This document shows positions 11,103 to 23,539 of a stretch of DNA of 64,000 nucleotides, in pieces; within the stretch, counting starts at the first letter, position 1; each line of letters opens with the position of its first letter. Below the pieces are notes generated by a model that did no database searches, was not told the origin of the DNA, and saw nothing but the letters and a program-made list of their open reading frames with translations. The DNA comes from Sisyra terminalis (taxonomy: Eukaryota; Arthropoda; Insecta; Neuroptera; Sisyridae), in the NCBI GenBank assembly GCA_958496175.1, contig OY292278.1, forward strand, positions 13,950,001 through 14,014,000. The letters are read 5' to 3'. A program made the translations under genes and the position numbers.

Positions 11103-13821
11103 CTTAAAATATTATTATTTCAAAAAATCTGATACTAAAATTAATTTACCAAACATCATTTGTTTCCAAACTAGATTCGCAGAACGTTGTTGGCTTTTCT
11201 CCAACTGTCAAAGTTCTATCTTTTCCATACACACCTTCTCTTCCTAGATCATCTAAACACATTAAACCCTATTTTAATTTATGCTCAGTAATTATAAAAT
11301 TTAAAAAGAAAGAAATTTTATTTTATTTGCATCGTTAAATTTGTAATTTAATTTTTGGCATTATTTGTAACTCATTACATAGCAGTTACGAAGCAATCCA
11401 ATACCACTGAGAAAGCTTGCTCAACATCCAAAGTATATACGTATCTGAGCTGAACACCAAAAATACATTTGTTAATTTTTTTTCCAATTTATGTATATTT
11501 TTTATTTTTTTGTAAACCTTATTACATAAATTAAGCTAAAATTCATTTTATTTATAAATTAAACTACGTGGCTTATATTATATTTTACCAATAAAGGAGC
11601 TTTTATTAATGAACATATTTTTGTTATAGTATTAAAGATAAACATATTTAAAAAATAGAGGAATGATTAAATTGTCATTATTTTGAAGGGATATAATAAT
11701 GTCGTTCAAATCCCAGGAAATAATCCCAGAAAGTTGAATAGTTTATGTAAATTATTTTAAGTTTATCACAATTGATTTTTATCGCAATTTCTAGGATAGT
11801 TTTTTTTTTCAGAAATATATATAGTTTTTTTTTAAGTTCAATGGTTAAGAACGTAATAAATAGCAGATTTTTATAGATTAAAAACAATTTTTTTATCCAT
11901 TTCGTTTGTTTGAATTCTAAAAGTTAAGGAAGTAATAAATAGCAGATTTTTATAAATTTAAAACAATTTTTTATCCATTTCGTTTTTTTTTTGTTCTAAA
12001 AGCTTAATATATTGTTTAAATTACTCTTCATAGAAATTCATAAAGGATTAAATATTATATATCTTATGAAGGCAGTAAATCTTATGTAGTAACTTCAAAA
12101 ATTGTTTTGTAAAATTGATTAGATGTTACAAGACACCTGGCATATCAGCAATCAAAGATTATTTCCAAATAAAGATAAAATTAATTATTCACTTCCAAAA
12201 CTAAGCCCACATAGCACTCAGCTTACAACTTTAAACATAATTAATTTTCCGGGATAAAATTAGAAAACGACTTAGATAACTTTGAGCATTTGAGGTGTTT
12301 TTAATAGAAAGGTTGATTGACTTGATTCAGGTTAAGATTCAAACATTCTATTTACACTCGATACCCTTTGGTTTCAATGCCAAAAATTACACGGTTTGGT
12401 GAAAAAGGGTCTGTTTCAGAAATAAATGTCGAACGAATAATTTATTGGAATCGCTAGTTTTTATGTAGAGGCCAACCTTAATGTTTCCCGTTCGAGAAGT
12501 TAACAAAAGGTCGTAAAGCCTGTAAAGGTTTAGAAATCAGTTAGAGAAATATTTTAGATGTTGTGGAAAAAGATATCCTTATGGGAAATCTATGAATCTT
12601 TAGTTCTACAAAAAAAAAAAATGAGGATAAATTTTAAGTAGAATATTGGGGAAAAAATTTTGTCTTTTGATATTTTAAAAGCTCTACATTCAGTCTAATA
12701 AATCCTACTTGAAAAAAATTATTTAACTATTTGATTTCAACAATGAGGCCAATTAGGCTTCACAAAATGCACTGAAAATAAAATTATGCATCAAAATTTA
12801 AAAAAAAAAAAAAAACAGGATAATCTGTTTACATTTGTTTTTGCAAAATTTACATAAAATCCCACAAGATAATTATAAATTCGGTCTTATTGTATTCATT
12901 TCAGGCTAAACATGAAAACAAATTTTCAACATGTACACTATTCTGAAAGTTTTATTTAATAACAGACATAAATATGTTACTTTTCGTAACATTGAGCTTT
13001 TTTGAAATATTCCATGTTCTGTTATTCAAAACTTGTGTGAAACTATTCATTATTTACGACAGACATGTCCGACGTGTTCGCTATTTAAATAACAGATATG
13101 TGAAACATTTTTTAAAAATTTATTTTCCTTTATAAGTTCCACTATGAAATATTACTTTTTAAAGAGTATTTCTCTATAAACCTAGGCCTGAAAAATTCAT
13201 ACCCTGTATGAAACTTTGTAGAAGAATTGCTATAATTTAGAGGTATCTGGTTAAAAAAGATGATTTGTTTGCAATTTCTTGGAAAATTAATTAAAAATCT
13301 GTGGAGATTGTTGAGTGAAATAATTTTAATTTTTTTTATGAAACGGGCGTTTTAATTCAGACACGTTTTTCTAAAGCTGGATGGTGTATTTAAAAAGTGA
13401 TTTGTCATAGTCTCTTGGCAGAGTAGGCACAGCATGAAAATGTTACAATTTACACTACAATTTATAATCAAAGCACGTCAAAAACATGTAAAATACATGT
13501 GCTTAATAGAGATGTTCCGAAAATATGAAACACATTCACGAATGTGATTACGAAATAGTGGTCTTGACTCGTTATCACAGCACGATACCAACGTTTCTAT
13601 TCAATGGATGACTTGTAAATTTTAATAGTGCATTATACACATTTTTTCGTATAATTGAAACATTTACAATGTGCTAAATCATGTATTTAGTCAAGATATT
13701 AATCATTTTTGATCCATGGCTCAATTTTGAACATAATTATTAGTAAATTAAAACCGGTCAATGAAGAGGGAAATTTCTTATTATTCTTTCTATTCGTTTT
13801 CTTAAAGGTTCTTCCTCTGGT
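11103..13821. other. no recognisable gene; one 80-bp tandem duplication
   Basis: AT-rich sequence with only short frames. The only structure seen is the tandem duplication listed at 11,843-12,002, a run of about 16 A near 12,798-12,814 and a small palindrome ACATGTAAAATACATGT near 13,484. No conserved protein motif was found. Confidence 0.5.
11843..12002. repeat. tandem duplication, two units of about 80 bp
   Basis: GTAATAAATAGCAGATTTTT occurs at about 11,852 and again about 80 bases later at about 11,932. In both units it is followed by AAAACAATTTTTT and ATCCATTTCGTTT. The units differ by a few substitutions and small indels. It looks like a local duplication and not a satellite array. Confidence 0.85.
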
Positions 13822-14126
13822 TTTCGATCACCCAGCTGTGATTGATTGAAAGCAGGAACGCCCTCTAAACGTTTTATTTACGGTTCTTCCACTGATTTTT
13901 CGATTATCCAGCAGTAATTAGCAGTTGTTAGTGTGATAATCACCAACAGCCAATTACTGCTGGATAATCGAAAAATCAGTGGAAGAACCTTGAATAAAAC
14001 GTATAGAAGGCGTTCCTACTTTCAATCAATCACAGCTGGGTGATTGAAAATCAGAAAACATAGAGAGGGTTTTCTCTATGTTTTCTGCTTGGTTTTTCTA
14101 CTGATTTTCGATCACCCAACTGTGAT
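13822..14126. repeat. three-arm foldback element
   Basis: The left arm 13,822-13,919 and right arm 13,952-14,049 are near-perfect inverted copies. Their inner part is ACTGATTTTTCGATTATCCA against TGGATAATCGAAAAATCAGT, and the outer part contains CACCCAGCTGTGATTGATTG and its complement. A 10-bp perfect hairpin (AACATAGAGA...TCTCTATGTT) follows at 14,056-14,082. After it, 14,085-14,126 repeats the outer part of the left arm (ACTGATTTTCGATCACCCAA). There is no coding frame. The central loop GTTGTTAGTG...CACCAACAGC is itself weakly palindromic. Confidence 0.85.
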
Positions 14127-16319
14127 AGTTATGTAAGTGGGCAGACAACAAAAATAAAAATTAATAATGTAAAAAGAATACTGATACTTTATACCCTAAA
14201 ACGACTTAATTGTTCCCAAATATATTTTGATAACGAAGTTATACTGATTACCCCATATGTTCGCTATTTTGGTTATTACTCAGAAAACTATTTAACAAGG
14301 AATCCACACATTAAATTCTTAAGATAATTACTGATTAAACTATACGGACTATTTTAAAGATTATTAGGATGGAAATGTTACATATTTTAATACAGAAACC
14401 AAACAAGTCACGCACAAAACCGTAATACGATCTATCTGTACTTATGAAGCATAATTGTAGGACTCTGAAAAACGTTCAAACATCCCAATTATCTATTCCT
14501 TTCGAACAAAAATTGCTTTTTATTTTGCAAGCAACCGCACAATTCACAAAGACCTGAACTAGTCTTTCGTTATTGACCTAATCCAAGTACGATTTCAATA
14601 ATTATAATCTAACTTTTGGATCATCCTGATCCAACGCCCATATTCTCTCCTCTGAAACTCATTCCAGGAATTCTCTACGTCGGCTGAAGTAACTTATTAA
14701 TAAGAATTTAGAACAGTGGTTCTTAACCGGGGTTCAATTGAACCCTAGGGGTTCGGTGAATCAGTCTCATTTGTAAATTAGCTTTAAAGGTTTTGCTTCA
14801 ATGGTTTTGTATAAAAGACAATTGAAAATAAAAATAATTAAAAGAAAATATTATATTCCGCTTGCATATCAGAATAAACTTTGACAACGTAAAGTACAAT
14901 AAAACTAGGCTAGAATATAATAACCAGAGGAAAACATGGAAGCTATATCTCTACAAAGGTTTCAGATCCAACCTGGTACTAACTTCATGAAGTAAAACAA
15001 AATAATTCGTCACAAGTGGAAAATACTTTGCCAGTTTCTTTTTACCAGTCTTCTTCTTCTTGTTGTAGTTTTTAACATTGAAGATTAGCAAAAATTTTGG
15101 CTAACATTATAATGATTATACAAGGGATATCCCAAGTAGTCTTGCATGCAGTGGTTTTTTGTTACCTTCTACATCTTACCTATACTCTAAATTGTACAAA
15201 AATTCATTGAAAAATTAAAAATGTTTTGACACTTATTTTAAAAACAAAAATTAAATTAAGTATTTATGCAAATTTATCATTCTTCCAGGAAAAATTTTTA
15301 ATTCGTAATTCATGATACTATATGATATTCATGTGGGAAATTACTATTATTTCACAAATTGCAGTTTTTCCACATCTTAGAAGTTTAACTTTGAACTAAT
15401 TATTTCTTAAGATAAGCATACTAAACATAAAGATAAAAACATCAAGTGATACTCTTATTAAAACAGTACTTCCTTCTTACATCGTCTTAATTCTTCCATT
15501 GTAAATTATCCCTAAACTGCTCACCTATTGACTAACACCTCACATTTAGTCTCATCTCCCGTAATTTTCCGTTTTCATTAACACATAGAGATCTTTACTT
15601 AGGGCGCACATAATTACAATTTGTTCATTAAGAATTTTCGTGCGACATCACCGCGTTTCATGTCTTCAGGGATCTCTTCTCGCATCTTAAAGCTGAATGA
15701 ATTAAACTCATATTAAATTTATAACAGGAATATTTATTTAAACAACAAAAAGGCTCCCATCTTCCCAAACACCTTGCCTCCAATTTTTTAAACCACCTTT
15801 TTTTTTCAAATGCTGCTTTTAGTGTTTGCCTTTATAATTTACAAGAGGGAAAAATAGGCTTGCTAATTAAAATATTTATGTAAAATTTATTATGCTTAAT
15901 GAAGAACTTGTTGTATGGATGGATCGTAGATGCACGCACATTGAAGCCGGGTCGTATGTCCTACGAAAAACCATTTCTCATTAATAATTAAAGATATAAT
16001 TAATGAATATTCTTACTCATTATAATATTGTTGGTGGAAGGATGTTAAATGTACAAAGTCGATGCCATATCGTACACGTTTCTTCACGTCAAACAGTAGT
16101 TTACATAGGCGCTGCCAAGGATTTTAGTTTGGGGAGGAAGCAGATAAAAATAACCATAAGTACTGTTTAAATATGCATTATTTTTATTTTCAATTCAAAA
16201 ATCTCAAAATTGTTTGGTGAAAATAATTCTTCCAAATCACATATCATGTTTAAACCTTAGACTAAAAATATGTAGATAGTTATGAATATCTTCCAAAAGA
16301 AATGACCATATCTTATGAC
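14127..16319. other. no recognisable gene; one hAT end at 14,714
   Basis: Apart from the hAT terminus described separately, no coding frame, RNA gene or repeat partner was recognised in this 2.2-kb AT-rich stretch. Confidence 0.45.
14714..14800 (+). mobile_element. hAT element terminus (fragment)
   Basis: CAGTGGTTCTTAACCGGGGT followed by TTCAATTGAACCCTAGGGGT is the stereotyped left end of a widespread non-autonomous hAT group. No matching CCACTG right end is found in the next 500 bp, so this is a solo end or a copy whose other terminus has decayed. The 56.16-kb element has a related terminus (CAGTGGTTTTTAAT) and a complete right end. Confidence 0.65.
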
Positions 16320-18251
16320 CAAATAAATCAAATATTCGATTTTACTTCCACGCTTTCTACCTATTTCTAACAATTTTGTATGTACAACGTCCAAATGTGC
16401 GAAATCGAATTGCTTTTTAGTCATGATAATCAAAATAAAGATCACAAGTTTTTTTCTTTTTACATTGTACTTTCCAATATAAATGCATATCTGTGTCGAT
16501 GAAATTTGGAAAGTGTCCTTCCTATACGATGCAGATATATAATAAGAAAGGGTTTTTGATAATTCCTCCCCTAAAAGAGTGAAAAATTGTGGCAAAGTTT
16601 GTACGGCATAACGTCTAAATAAGCAATTGAAATTTCAAAATTCATTATCAAAATACCGTTAAAGACAAAACGTTATTACCCTTTATTATGAAACAAAGTT
16701 GGCTTAAAATTAGAAACTGAAACTTTGGATCTACTCAAAAATTTAAATTCTGATTGATATATCTGAAAATGGTTAAGTTAAGTTTATAAGTGATTGTTAA
16801 GTTTTTTGGCTTTTACATATTGTAAACCTGAAAATCCGAAATACGTATTCACAAATAACTACATTAGTGAGTGAATATCGAGTAGCGAGAAATTCGGCGA
16901 ACTAAAAGAAAATGGTTTAAGGGTGGATCACCGTCAGAACGTAAAAAAAATGACTTTTTTAAAACTGCTGCCATTTTTTTTTAGAGATATTAAAAAACGG
17001 TCTTCGGCATGTAAAAGTTGAAGTTTTGATTTTTATTTTTTATTTGTCCCAATATGTTCCCCCTCCCTCTTTTACAGCGCTTTGAAACAGGGTCCTCATA
17101 AATGAGGAGGCAAACGGGAGACAAGTTTTCTCGGAAACCGGAAATCGGATCATGATTTTCCAAAGAATGTAGGTTTTGGTAATGTGTCTTCTTGGTACTG
17201 AAACTCGAAAATCCGAAAAAAGCTGAAAATTCACAAAATGGCGCGATTTTGAAAAAAAAGTTAAAAAAACGACTCTTTTTTGGACCTTTCCCCCTCTCCC
17301 ACTTTGAAGGGGGGAGGTTTGGCTGATTTCAGAGGTTCAGTATCGAGAAGACGTGTTGAACTATAACACTCTCCAGTTTCAAGTCAATCCGTCGGATAGT
17401 TTCTGAGAAATCCTGTCTCCCAGTTTTAAAAAGTTGATTTCGAGAAAAACGCATTTAAAGTTTTTTAAGATATTTTTTTATGTTATTATCAATTTATTCA
17501 ATTTTTATCTGGAAAAATACATAAGGCAGCTATTTCAATCCTTTTAACACTTTCTTGAATGTTATAAGAAGACATTTATGGAAAAAACAAAATCGATTTT
17601 TTTTTCTGACGGTGATCCACCCTTAATTATAAAGTTGAAATTCATATATTTTAATAATAAGTGCATAGATACACAATGGTTATACTTGATTATGGCGGAA
17701 CTGGGTTTCGTGCAATTGAACAAATTTTAATTTCGCGGTAGTTTTGTACATAGCAGTAGTGTAATAGTTTTGAGAAAAAGGTTCATTCGGGATTCAAGAC
17801 AATGAAATGGGATTTTACTTATATTCGAAATTTAGACCCTTTACTTCTGTTATTTTGACGCGAGTGTTTTGATAACTTTTTACTGTATTAAGTCATAATT
17901 AAGACCGAATTTATTGAACTTGACTAAATTTGTTTATGTATAAATGTTGATTGATTTATGGATTATTTGGTTCATCCTAGGTAAACGCAATTGAACATAC
18001 TCTTTTTAGATATTTATAAATATTTTTTTAAGTTTAATTGATGATTACATACAACTATTTTATTCTAAGCAACAGTATATTAAATGTGTCTTTTTAAAGT
18101 CGACAAAATAGTGTTTTTTGTGTATGATTATGTTTTTCGTAAAAGAAATAAGAAAAATAAAAATTTTCATATACCACTACAAATAGCAGATCTAAAAAGG
18201 AAATATAACCCACACCTACGTTACGCAAACGAAGTTGCGGGTATCAGCTAG
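16320..18251 (+). mobile_element. Helitron relic (two blocks), interrupted by a TTAA-flanked element
   Basis: The right end (18,040-18,251) matches the 3' end of the Helitron at 3.06-4.5 kb nearly base for base. It finishes with ACGAAGTTGCGGGTATCAGCTAG followed by T, the Helitron 3' signature. The left block (about 16,320-16,890) matches 61,930-62,500 and looks like an internal module of the same family. It includes a 112-codon minus-strand frame that I do not regard as a gene. Between the blocks lies an insertion at 16,917-17,626. The 5' TC end was not found, so the left border is uncertain. Confidence 0.65.
16917..17626. mobile_element. TTAA-flanked non-autonomous DNA element, about 0.7 kb
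   Basis: The borders are TTAA-GGGTGGATCACCGTCAG and CTGACGGTGATCCACCC-TTAA, a perfect 17-bp inverted repeat with TTAA on both sides. TTAA duplication is the hallmark of piggyBac-type elements. A TA duplication with an AAGGGTGG... terminus cannot be excluded, because the bases are ambiguous between target and end. The interior is not a foldback and has no transposase. It holds C-rich tracts (CCCCCTCCCTC near 17,059 and CCCCCTCTCCC near 17,290) unlike the AT-rich surroundings. Confidence 0.8.
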
Positions 18252-19163
18252 TCAGAAGTAAAGATGAAAAAAATTTGAGACTTATTTAAGCAAGATCCTG
18301 TAATGATATTTAACAGAGAAGAAGAATTACACTTATATTCTTCTTCGTATTAAAAATTAAAAAGGAAAAGAAACATGGGATGGCTTTTCTTCTACTCCAT
18401 AACCGTAACCATACCATACCATAACAGTAACCAAAATCGGGGTGGTTGTTACCTGTATGCCTAAACTCCATAAATAAGACGTTAGAAGACAAGAATTTAA
18501 GAATATATTCTGCTTAGGGATGATAATTGCTCCCCACATCTAAACCTAGCTACGCTCATGATAGCATTATTTCTCGTGATTGTAACGCTCAGGTTTTGAA
18601 CATAAGGTGCGTGACTGAGCGTTGTAGCATACACGAACCCAAGTGGCTTCACAACCCATTCGCTCTTAATGACATAAGGGTGAGCCGGAGGGTTGAGCGT
18701 GGCGTGGAGAGTTTTCTTTTGAAAACCTTCATCTTTATTTCTTATCTCTTTTCTAAATTATACAACGCCTTTCTATCTTTAGTGTAGCACCTACTTGTAC
18801 ACCGACAAAAATATCCTCAATCTCATATGGCTTTGGTTGGAAATTGTTGCCGCCATATGATTTTCACTGTGGAAAGGTTAGTTTTATTCGTGCTTTTTTA
18901 TAATAAAATAAGCAGCATACTTATTAAAGCTTTTACATTGTAAAGTGTATCTCTTAATCTGGATTTTCGGACGAATAATCGTAAATAGCCAGTGTAATTA
19001 TGATAAAGAATCTTAATTTCCCCTTTAAAAAATTAATTCGGTACTAAAATATTTGAATTTTTTATGAAATAATGACTTTGTACCGAGTATACAGGAATAA
19101 AAGTTAAAGATAACAACAGTTACGAATTTAAAGTATTACTTTGAAAATATTGAGTATAATATA
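18252..19163. other. no recognisable gene, about 0.9 kb
   Basis: The stretch 18,540-18,720 is less AT-rich than its neighbours and has an 86-codon + frame (18,527-18,787), but no domain is recognisable in it. No repeat partner was noticed. Confidence 0.45.
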
Positions 19164-20517
19164 TAGACTGGGTCATAAAAATCAACTATTTTTTTTTTTT
19201 GAAAAGTATATCAAAAATATTATTCAAGGTGACAATCAAGGTCTATCATCTTTAATTTCGATTTTTTTTATTTGTGCTTTAATTTTTGCGTCAATGCTGT
19301 CAAACTATCAAGGTAAAAAAAATCATCTGCACATATATTTGTAGAAAATAAAATTCCCTTAAAAAAAGTTTCTTTGAAAATTTTTGCCAGACACGCCCTT
19401 TCCGAATAATCAATCTTTAAACATTGATATAATTTTTAGATTTATATTCTTTATTTTGGAATTTTGTAACTAACGAACAAATAAATATATAGAAATGAAC
19501 AATATAAATTCTTGAAGGGAATATAATGGTCTACAAAAAAGGTGCCATAAAAATCGACTATTTTTTTTTTTTGAAAAGTATATCAAAAACATTGTTTAAG
19601 GTGACAAAAAAAAATCGGGAAAGTTTGAGTCCTTAATATTAATATTAAGAGGTCTATCACTTTTAAATTAGATTTTTTATTTGTGCCTTAATTTTTGCAT
19701 CAAACTATTGTGCATATTTTGCTGTCAAACTATCAAGGCAAAAAAATTCATCTGCTCATATACTTATAGAAAATTAAATTCCCTACAAAAAACGTTTCTT
19801 TAAATTTTTTTGTCAGATACGCCGTTTCCAAATAATCAAGTTTTAAACATTGATATATTTTTTAGATTTATATTCTTTATTTTGGACTTTTGTAACTAAC
19901 GAACAAATAAATATATAGAAATAAACAATATTAATTTTTGAAGGGAATTTAATGGTCTACAAAAAGGTCTGTTAACGTTTTTACATAAAATAACTCTTTC
20001 AAAGTTGGTTGAACAACGAAAAAAACAATAATTTAATTTTTTCTTCAACTTTAATTGTGAATAACTTTTGAAAAAGTGATTTTATGTAAAAACTTTAAGA
20101 AACCTTTTTTGTAAAACATTAAATTTCCTTTAAGAATCTTAATGTTCATTTCTATATATTTATTTCTTCGTTAGTGCCAAAATTTCAAAATCAAAAAGAT
20201 AAACCTAAAAATTATATCAATGTTTAATGCTTGATTATTCGGAAACGGCGTCTGGCAAAAATTTTCAAAGAAACGTTTTTTGTAGATAATTTAATTTTCT
20301 ATTAATATATGTGCAGATGAATTTTTTACCTTGATAATTTGACAGCATTGACGCAAAAATAAAAGCACAAATAAAGATCGAAATTAAAGATGATAGACCT
20401 CTTAATATTAATATTAAGGGCTCAAACCTTCCCGATATTTTTTTTTGTCACCCTGAACAATATTTTCGATATACTTTTCAAAAAAAAAAAAAAAATAGAT
20501 TTTTTTGGGCCAGTCTA
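19164..20517. mobile_element. TA-flanked foldback with internal direct duplication, about 1.35 kb
   Basis: The outer ends are TAGACTGGGTCATAAAAATC and the inverted CTAGACTGGCCCAAAAAAAT, each carrying TA. Two diverged direct copies of a 0.4-kb unit (about 19,170-19,545 and 19,546-19,965) are followed by one inverted copy (about 20,085-20,517). Between them is a palindromic centre with TTTTACATAAAATAACT and AGTGATTTTATGTAAAA. Unit 2 and the inverted arm contain AAGTTTGAGTCCTTAATATT or its counterpart, which unit 1 lacks. There is no coding frame. The family shares modules with the foldbacks at 6.6 and 45.7 kb. Confidence 0.85.
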
Positions 20518-22770
20518 GTGGGCAATATAAAAAATAAAAATTGGAACTATTTTTAAAATGTTTTTATGGATATTTCATACTGGAAAAACTTTGATTAGTG
20601 TTAAATTCCTTTTGATTTTAATTTAGATTCGTTTCATGGAAAAAAATCCGAAGTATTTGAATGGAATTCTTAAAGGGTATTTTCAAACGGGACTTTGCCG
20701 TGTTTTTATTGCATATTAATTTTTTAAATGATTATAATTTAAAGTTAGACTTATTATCCAGTTCTGTGGATAGAACAGACAAAATTGTGGATGCTATGTT
20801 CTAATATCTTTTAATTTAACCTTACATTTCTCACCAAAAAGCTTAACAATCGATTTCTACAATCCGATATTTGCGTGTTTATTGATATTTTTATAATGCT
20901 AGAGAATATAAAATTAGTTGCAAAATTAATAAAAAAAAAATAGAATAAATTAATTCTTTCTTTTTAAGTACAAACCATTTTCTTAATATTTGAAAAGTTT
21001 TCATTTGTGAGACAATAAATAATTGAGAGAAACAATTCGGGATACTTAAGGGTTGTGCGTGTAGACGAATTATAAATCGTTGGCAAAGAAAACCATAAAA
21101 TAGAATTTCAACAAAATCCTTAAGTGATAACAAAATCACTCGATAAATTCTCAGAAAATTAAGTCATTTAACCAATTAAGTTTAATTAAAAAATATCATT
21201 TAACAAGGATTTGATTTTTCTTAAATACAAGAAATTGAGGAAAGTCGAGAACACTTTTAGTAAGAATTTCGATTTTTCCTCAATATTGATGTTAAATTCT
21301 ATTTTTAAATTTTATACTCAATATTTCGTGAAGGATCAACGTAAAAGGTTTTATGATATAACCATCAAAATTGGTTAAGCCATTTGGGTTTTATGATCGA
21401 AGATTTAATCTTCGGTTAGTAAAGTAAACCGCATATCAATAGCGAAAATGAGTGAGAAACACCATATATTTTTTAGAAATAAAAACGCGAGAATTTCGCT
21501 TTTGTTTTCAAAGTGAAAAAAAAACTTTTGTTTATTTCTTTTGGCTATAATTAATTAGTGGAACAAAGATTTATCCAATGCTTTTATCATGGATTTTGGC
21601 TTTAACATTAGTGCAATTAATTTAAGAATGCTTAGATCTTAAATTTGGTATCACTATAATTACAAATAGATGGAACCGATAAAGAAAAGTCGAGATAAAA
21701 GTAAACGAAAAACTACAAAGACTTGCAGAAAACAAATGTGAAATTCTCCACAGATAAAAATATGATATGGTTTATTCGATCACTCGACAAATCCCAAAAC
21801 GGCCCAAAATAATCCTGTAGCGTAGAATCGCCAAACAGAAAACAACAAAAGGATAATAAATATCATAGCTAAAGCATCGTTTTACAAAAAGGTTTTTATA
21901 TATATATTGTCCGCATTCATTCGCTGGATATGAGAAATGTGAGCTCGGGAATGTGTTATTGAGAGTTAGTCGGTCACGTTGAAAATATGAAAAAGCGAAC
22001 AGCTTTTTATCGTTATCAATATGAAAGAATCTATTAGACTATTTGGCCTATAAATTTTTCTAAACATAAGCTCTACGCCTATACCGTAAGCTGCAAGAAA
22101 ATAAATGATAAAAAGTTTCAAACATTTTCGTGTTTGAATAGCCCACGGGGGAAAATCCAGATAACAACCTCAACCGAAATTAATTAAAGGGGAAAACAGT
22201 GAATTTCAAAGGTGAAATTACATTTACATACACCTACAGTGTGGCCTATTGCTTGTAAAAATTATGCTCAACAAAAAATGAGTGCATTAGATTTTTAACC
22301 CTGTCATATCAGCGTGGAAAAATGGGATATCGATTTTAGCGTTGTGCGTTTCAAGTACGTATAGCCTTGAGTTAAAGGGATTAAAGATGAACACCGACTG
22401 TATTAATCCTGGATGCTCCACAGATTACAATTGTAATCGCTTTGAGTGAAAGTTGTATGAACTTGAACATACAAAATGTACAACCATTGAATCTTAAGTG
22501 AAAACTGGTTTGAAGGTTTTGGCTTATTTGAATAAATTGTTCCAGATCGGGTTTGGTACAAGTTTGTAATCACACTTTGTAAACAACTCCAAAACAGATT
22601 AATTGTTACTAAAATCAATCGATACAATGTAAATATAAAACTTTTAATTTACTTTCTACCAGACTCCACAATGTAATATTTTTACTGTTATTTACCGTCG
22701 CTTTATAACTAATAAGGTCGTAAGCGATTCTAGAGCTTATAAAAACCCGCATTCGGGAAATATCGAAAAT
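20518..22770. other. no recognisable gene, about 2.25 kb
   Basis: AT-rich, short frames only (82 codons minus at 20,891-21,139 and 74 codons minus at 22,403-22,627), neither with a recognisable motif. A small hairpin GAAGATTTAATCTTC lies near 21,401. No repeat partner was noticed. Confidence 0.45.
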
Positions 22771-22775
22771 TTAGT

Positions 22776-23112
22776 AGTCCCTATTGTCTTATACGGAAGG
22801 GACGAATGAACTCTTACCTAAAGACTGGAAGATAAAATTACCGTACTTGAAATGTGAATATATCGCAAAATCCTGAAGATAACTTGGAGGGATCACGTGC
22901 AAAATGAAAAAGTACTAACGAAACTTAATACCAAAATAACTCATGATATCTATAAAAAAGAAAAAAATTACTGTACTTCGGCCACGTCATGCGTAACAAC
23001 ACTTATTACTCCAGCTTATAATTTAGGGTTGAATTGATGGAAAAAGGACTCTGGGAAGAAGAAGGACTTCTTGGCTAGCCAACTTTCGAGGGTGGTTCAG
23101 AAAAAGCCCTTG
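22776..23112 (+). pseudogene. non-LTR retrotransposon, C-terminal coding relic
   Basis: The + strand reads in three frames as the C-terminal part of an insect endonuclease/reverse-transcriptase polyprotein: 'PIVLYGRDE*TLT*RLEDKI', 'IYRKILKITWRDHVQNEKVL', then 'LLYFGHVMRNNTYY' and 'GKRTLGRRRTSWLANFRGWF'. These match the common order VLLYGSEAWTL...RRILKISWRDHVTNEEVL...YFGHVMRN...GKRGPGRRRxSWLxNLRxWF. At least two frameshifts and three stops are present. Two of the stops replace expected Trp codons (TGG to TGA). Only the last ~110 codons remain and the RT core is absent. The LINE clade is not certain. Confidence 0.85.
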
Positions 23113-23539
23113 AGGATTCTTCCGTGTTACTGTTTCAAAAATCGAAATTTGCGATTTTGATCGCCAATCTTCAACTTTGAAGAAAAACACCGAAAAATAA
23201 TCAACATAAATTCAAGTTTTTATCCCGAATAACTAAAGTTGCTTCTTTGATTTCTTCTTAGCTTCTAAGCATGTTTCTCTGCCATTTAAAATGCAATAGT
23301 ATTTCCAACCAAGCTTTAATGACCAATTTTTGAATTTTTCATTTAAACTTTGAGAGTGATGGAAGAACTTGTGAATATACCATTGCATTTTTTCTACTAT
23401 AGTTTTATTCTTGTTAGGAAAAAAGTTAATTTTCTTGTATTTTTTTTTGTTTTCAATCCTTATACTCATCACTGACTTTTGGTTAGTATGGCGTTGACCA
23501 AATAAGAAGCAGGAATGTAAAAGTAAATTAAAGCTATAA
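23113..23539. other. spacer between LINE relic and transposase, no gene assigned
   Basis: A Lys/Asn-rich 79-codon minus-strand frame (23,233-23,472) lies downstream of the dead transposase. It has no recognisable motif and may be part of the element's 3' untranslated region. I could not find a terminal inverted repeat. Confidence 0.35.

Noticed and set aside
16257..16595. 112-codon minus frame as a gene
   Set aside because: It lies in a Helitron module repeated at 61.9-62.5 kb, where the frame is not conserved.
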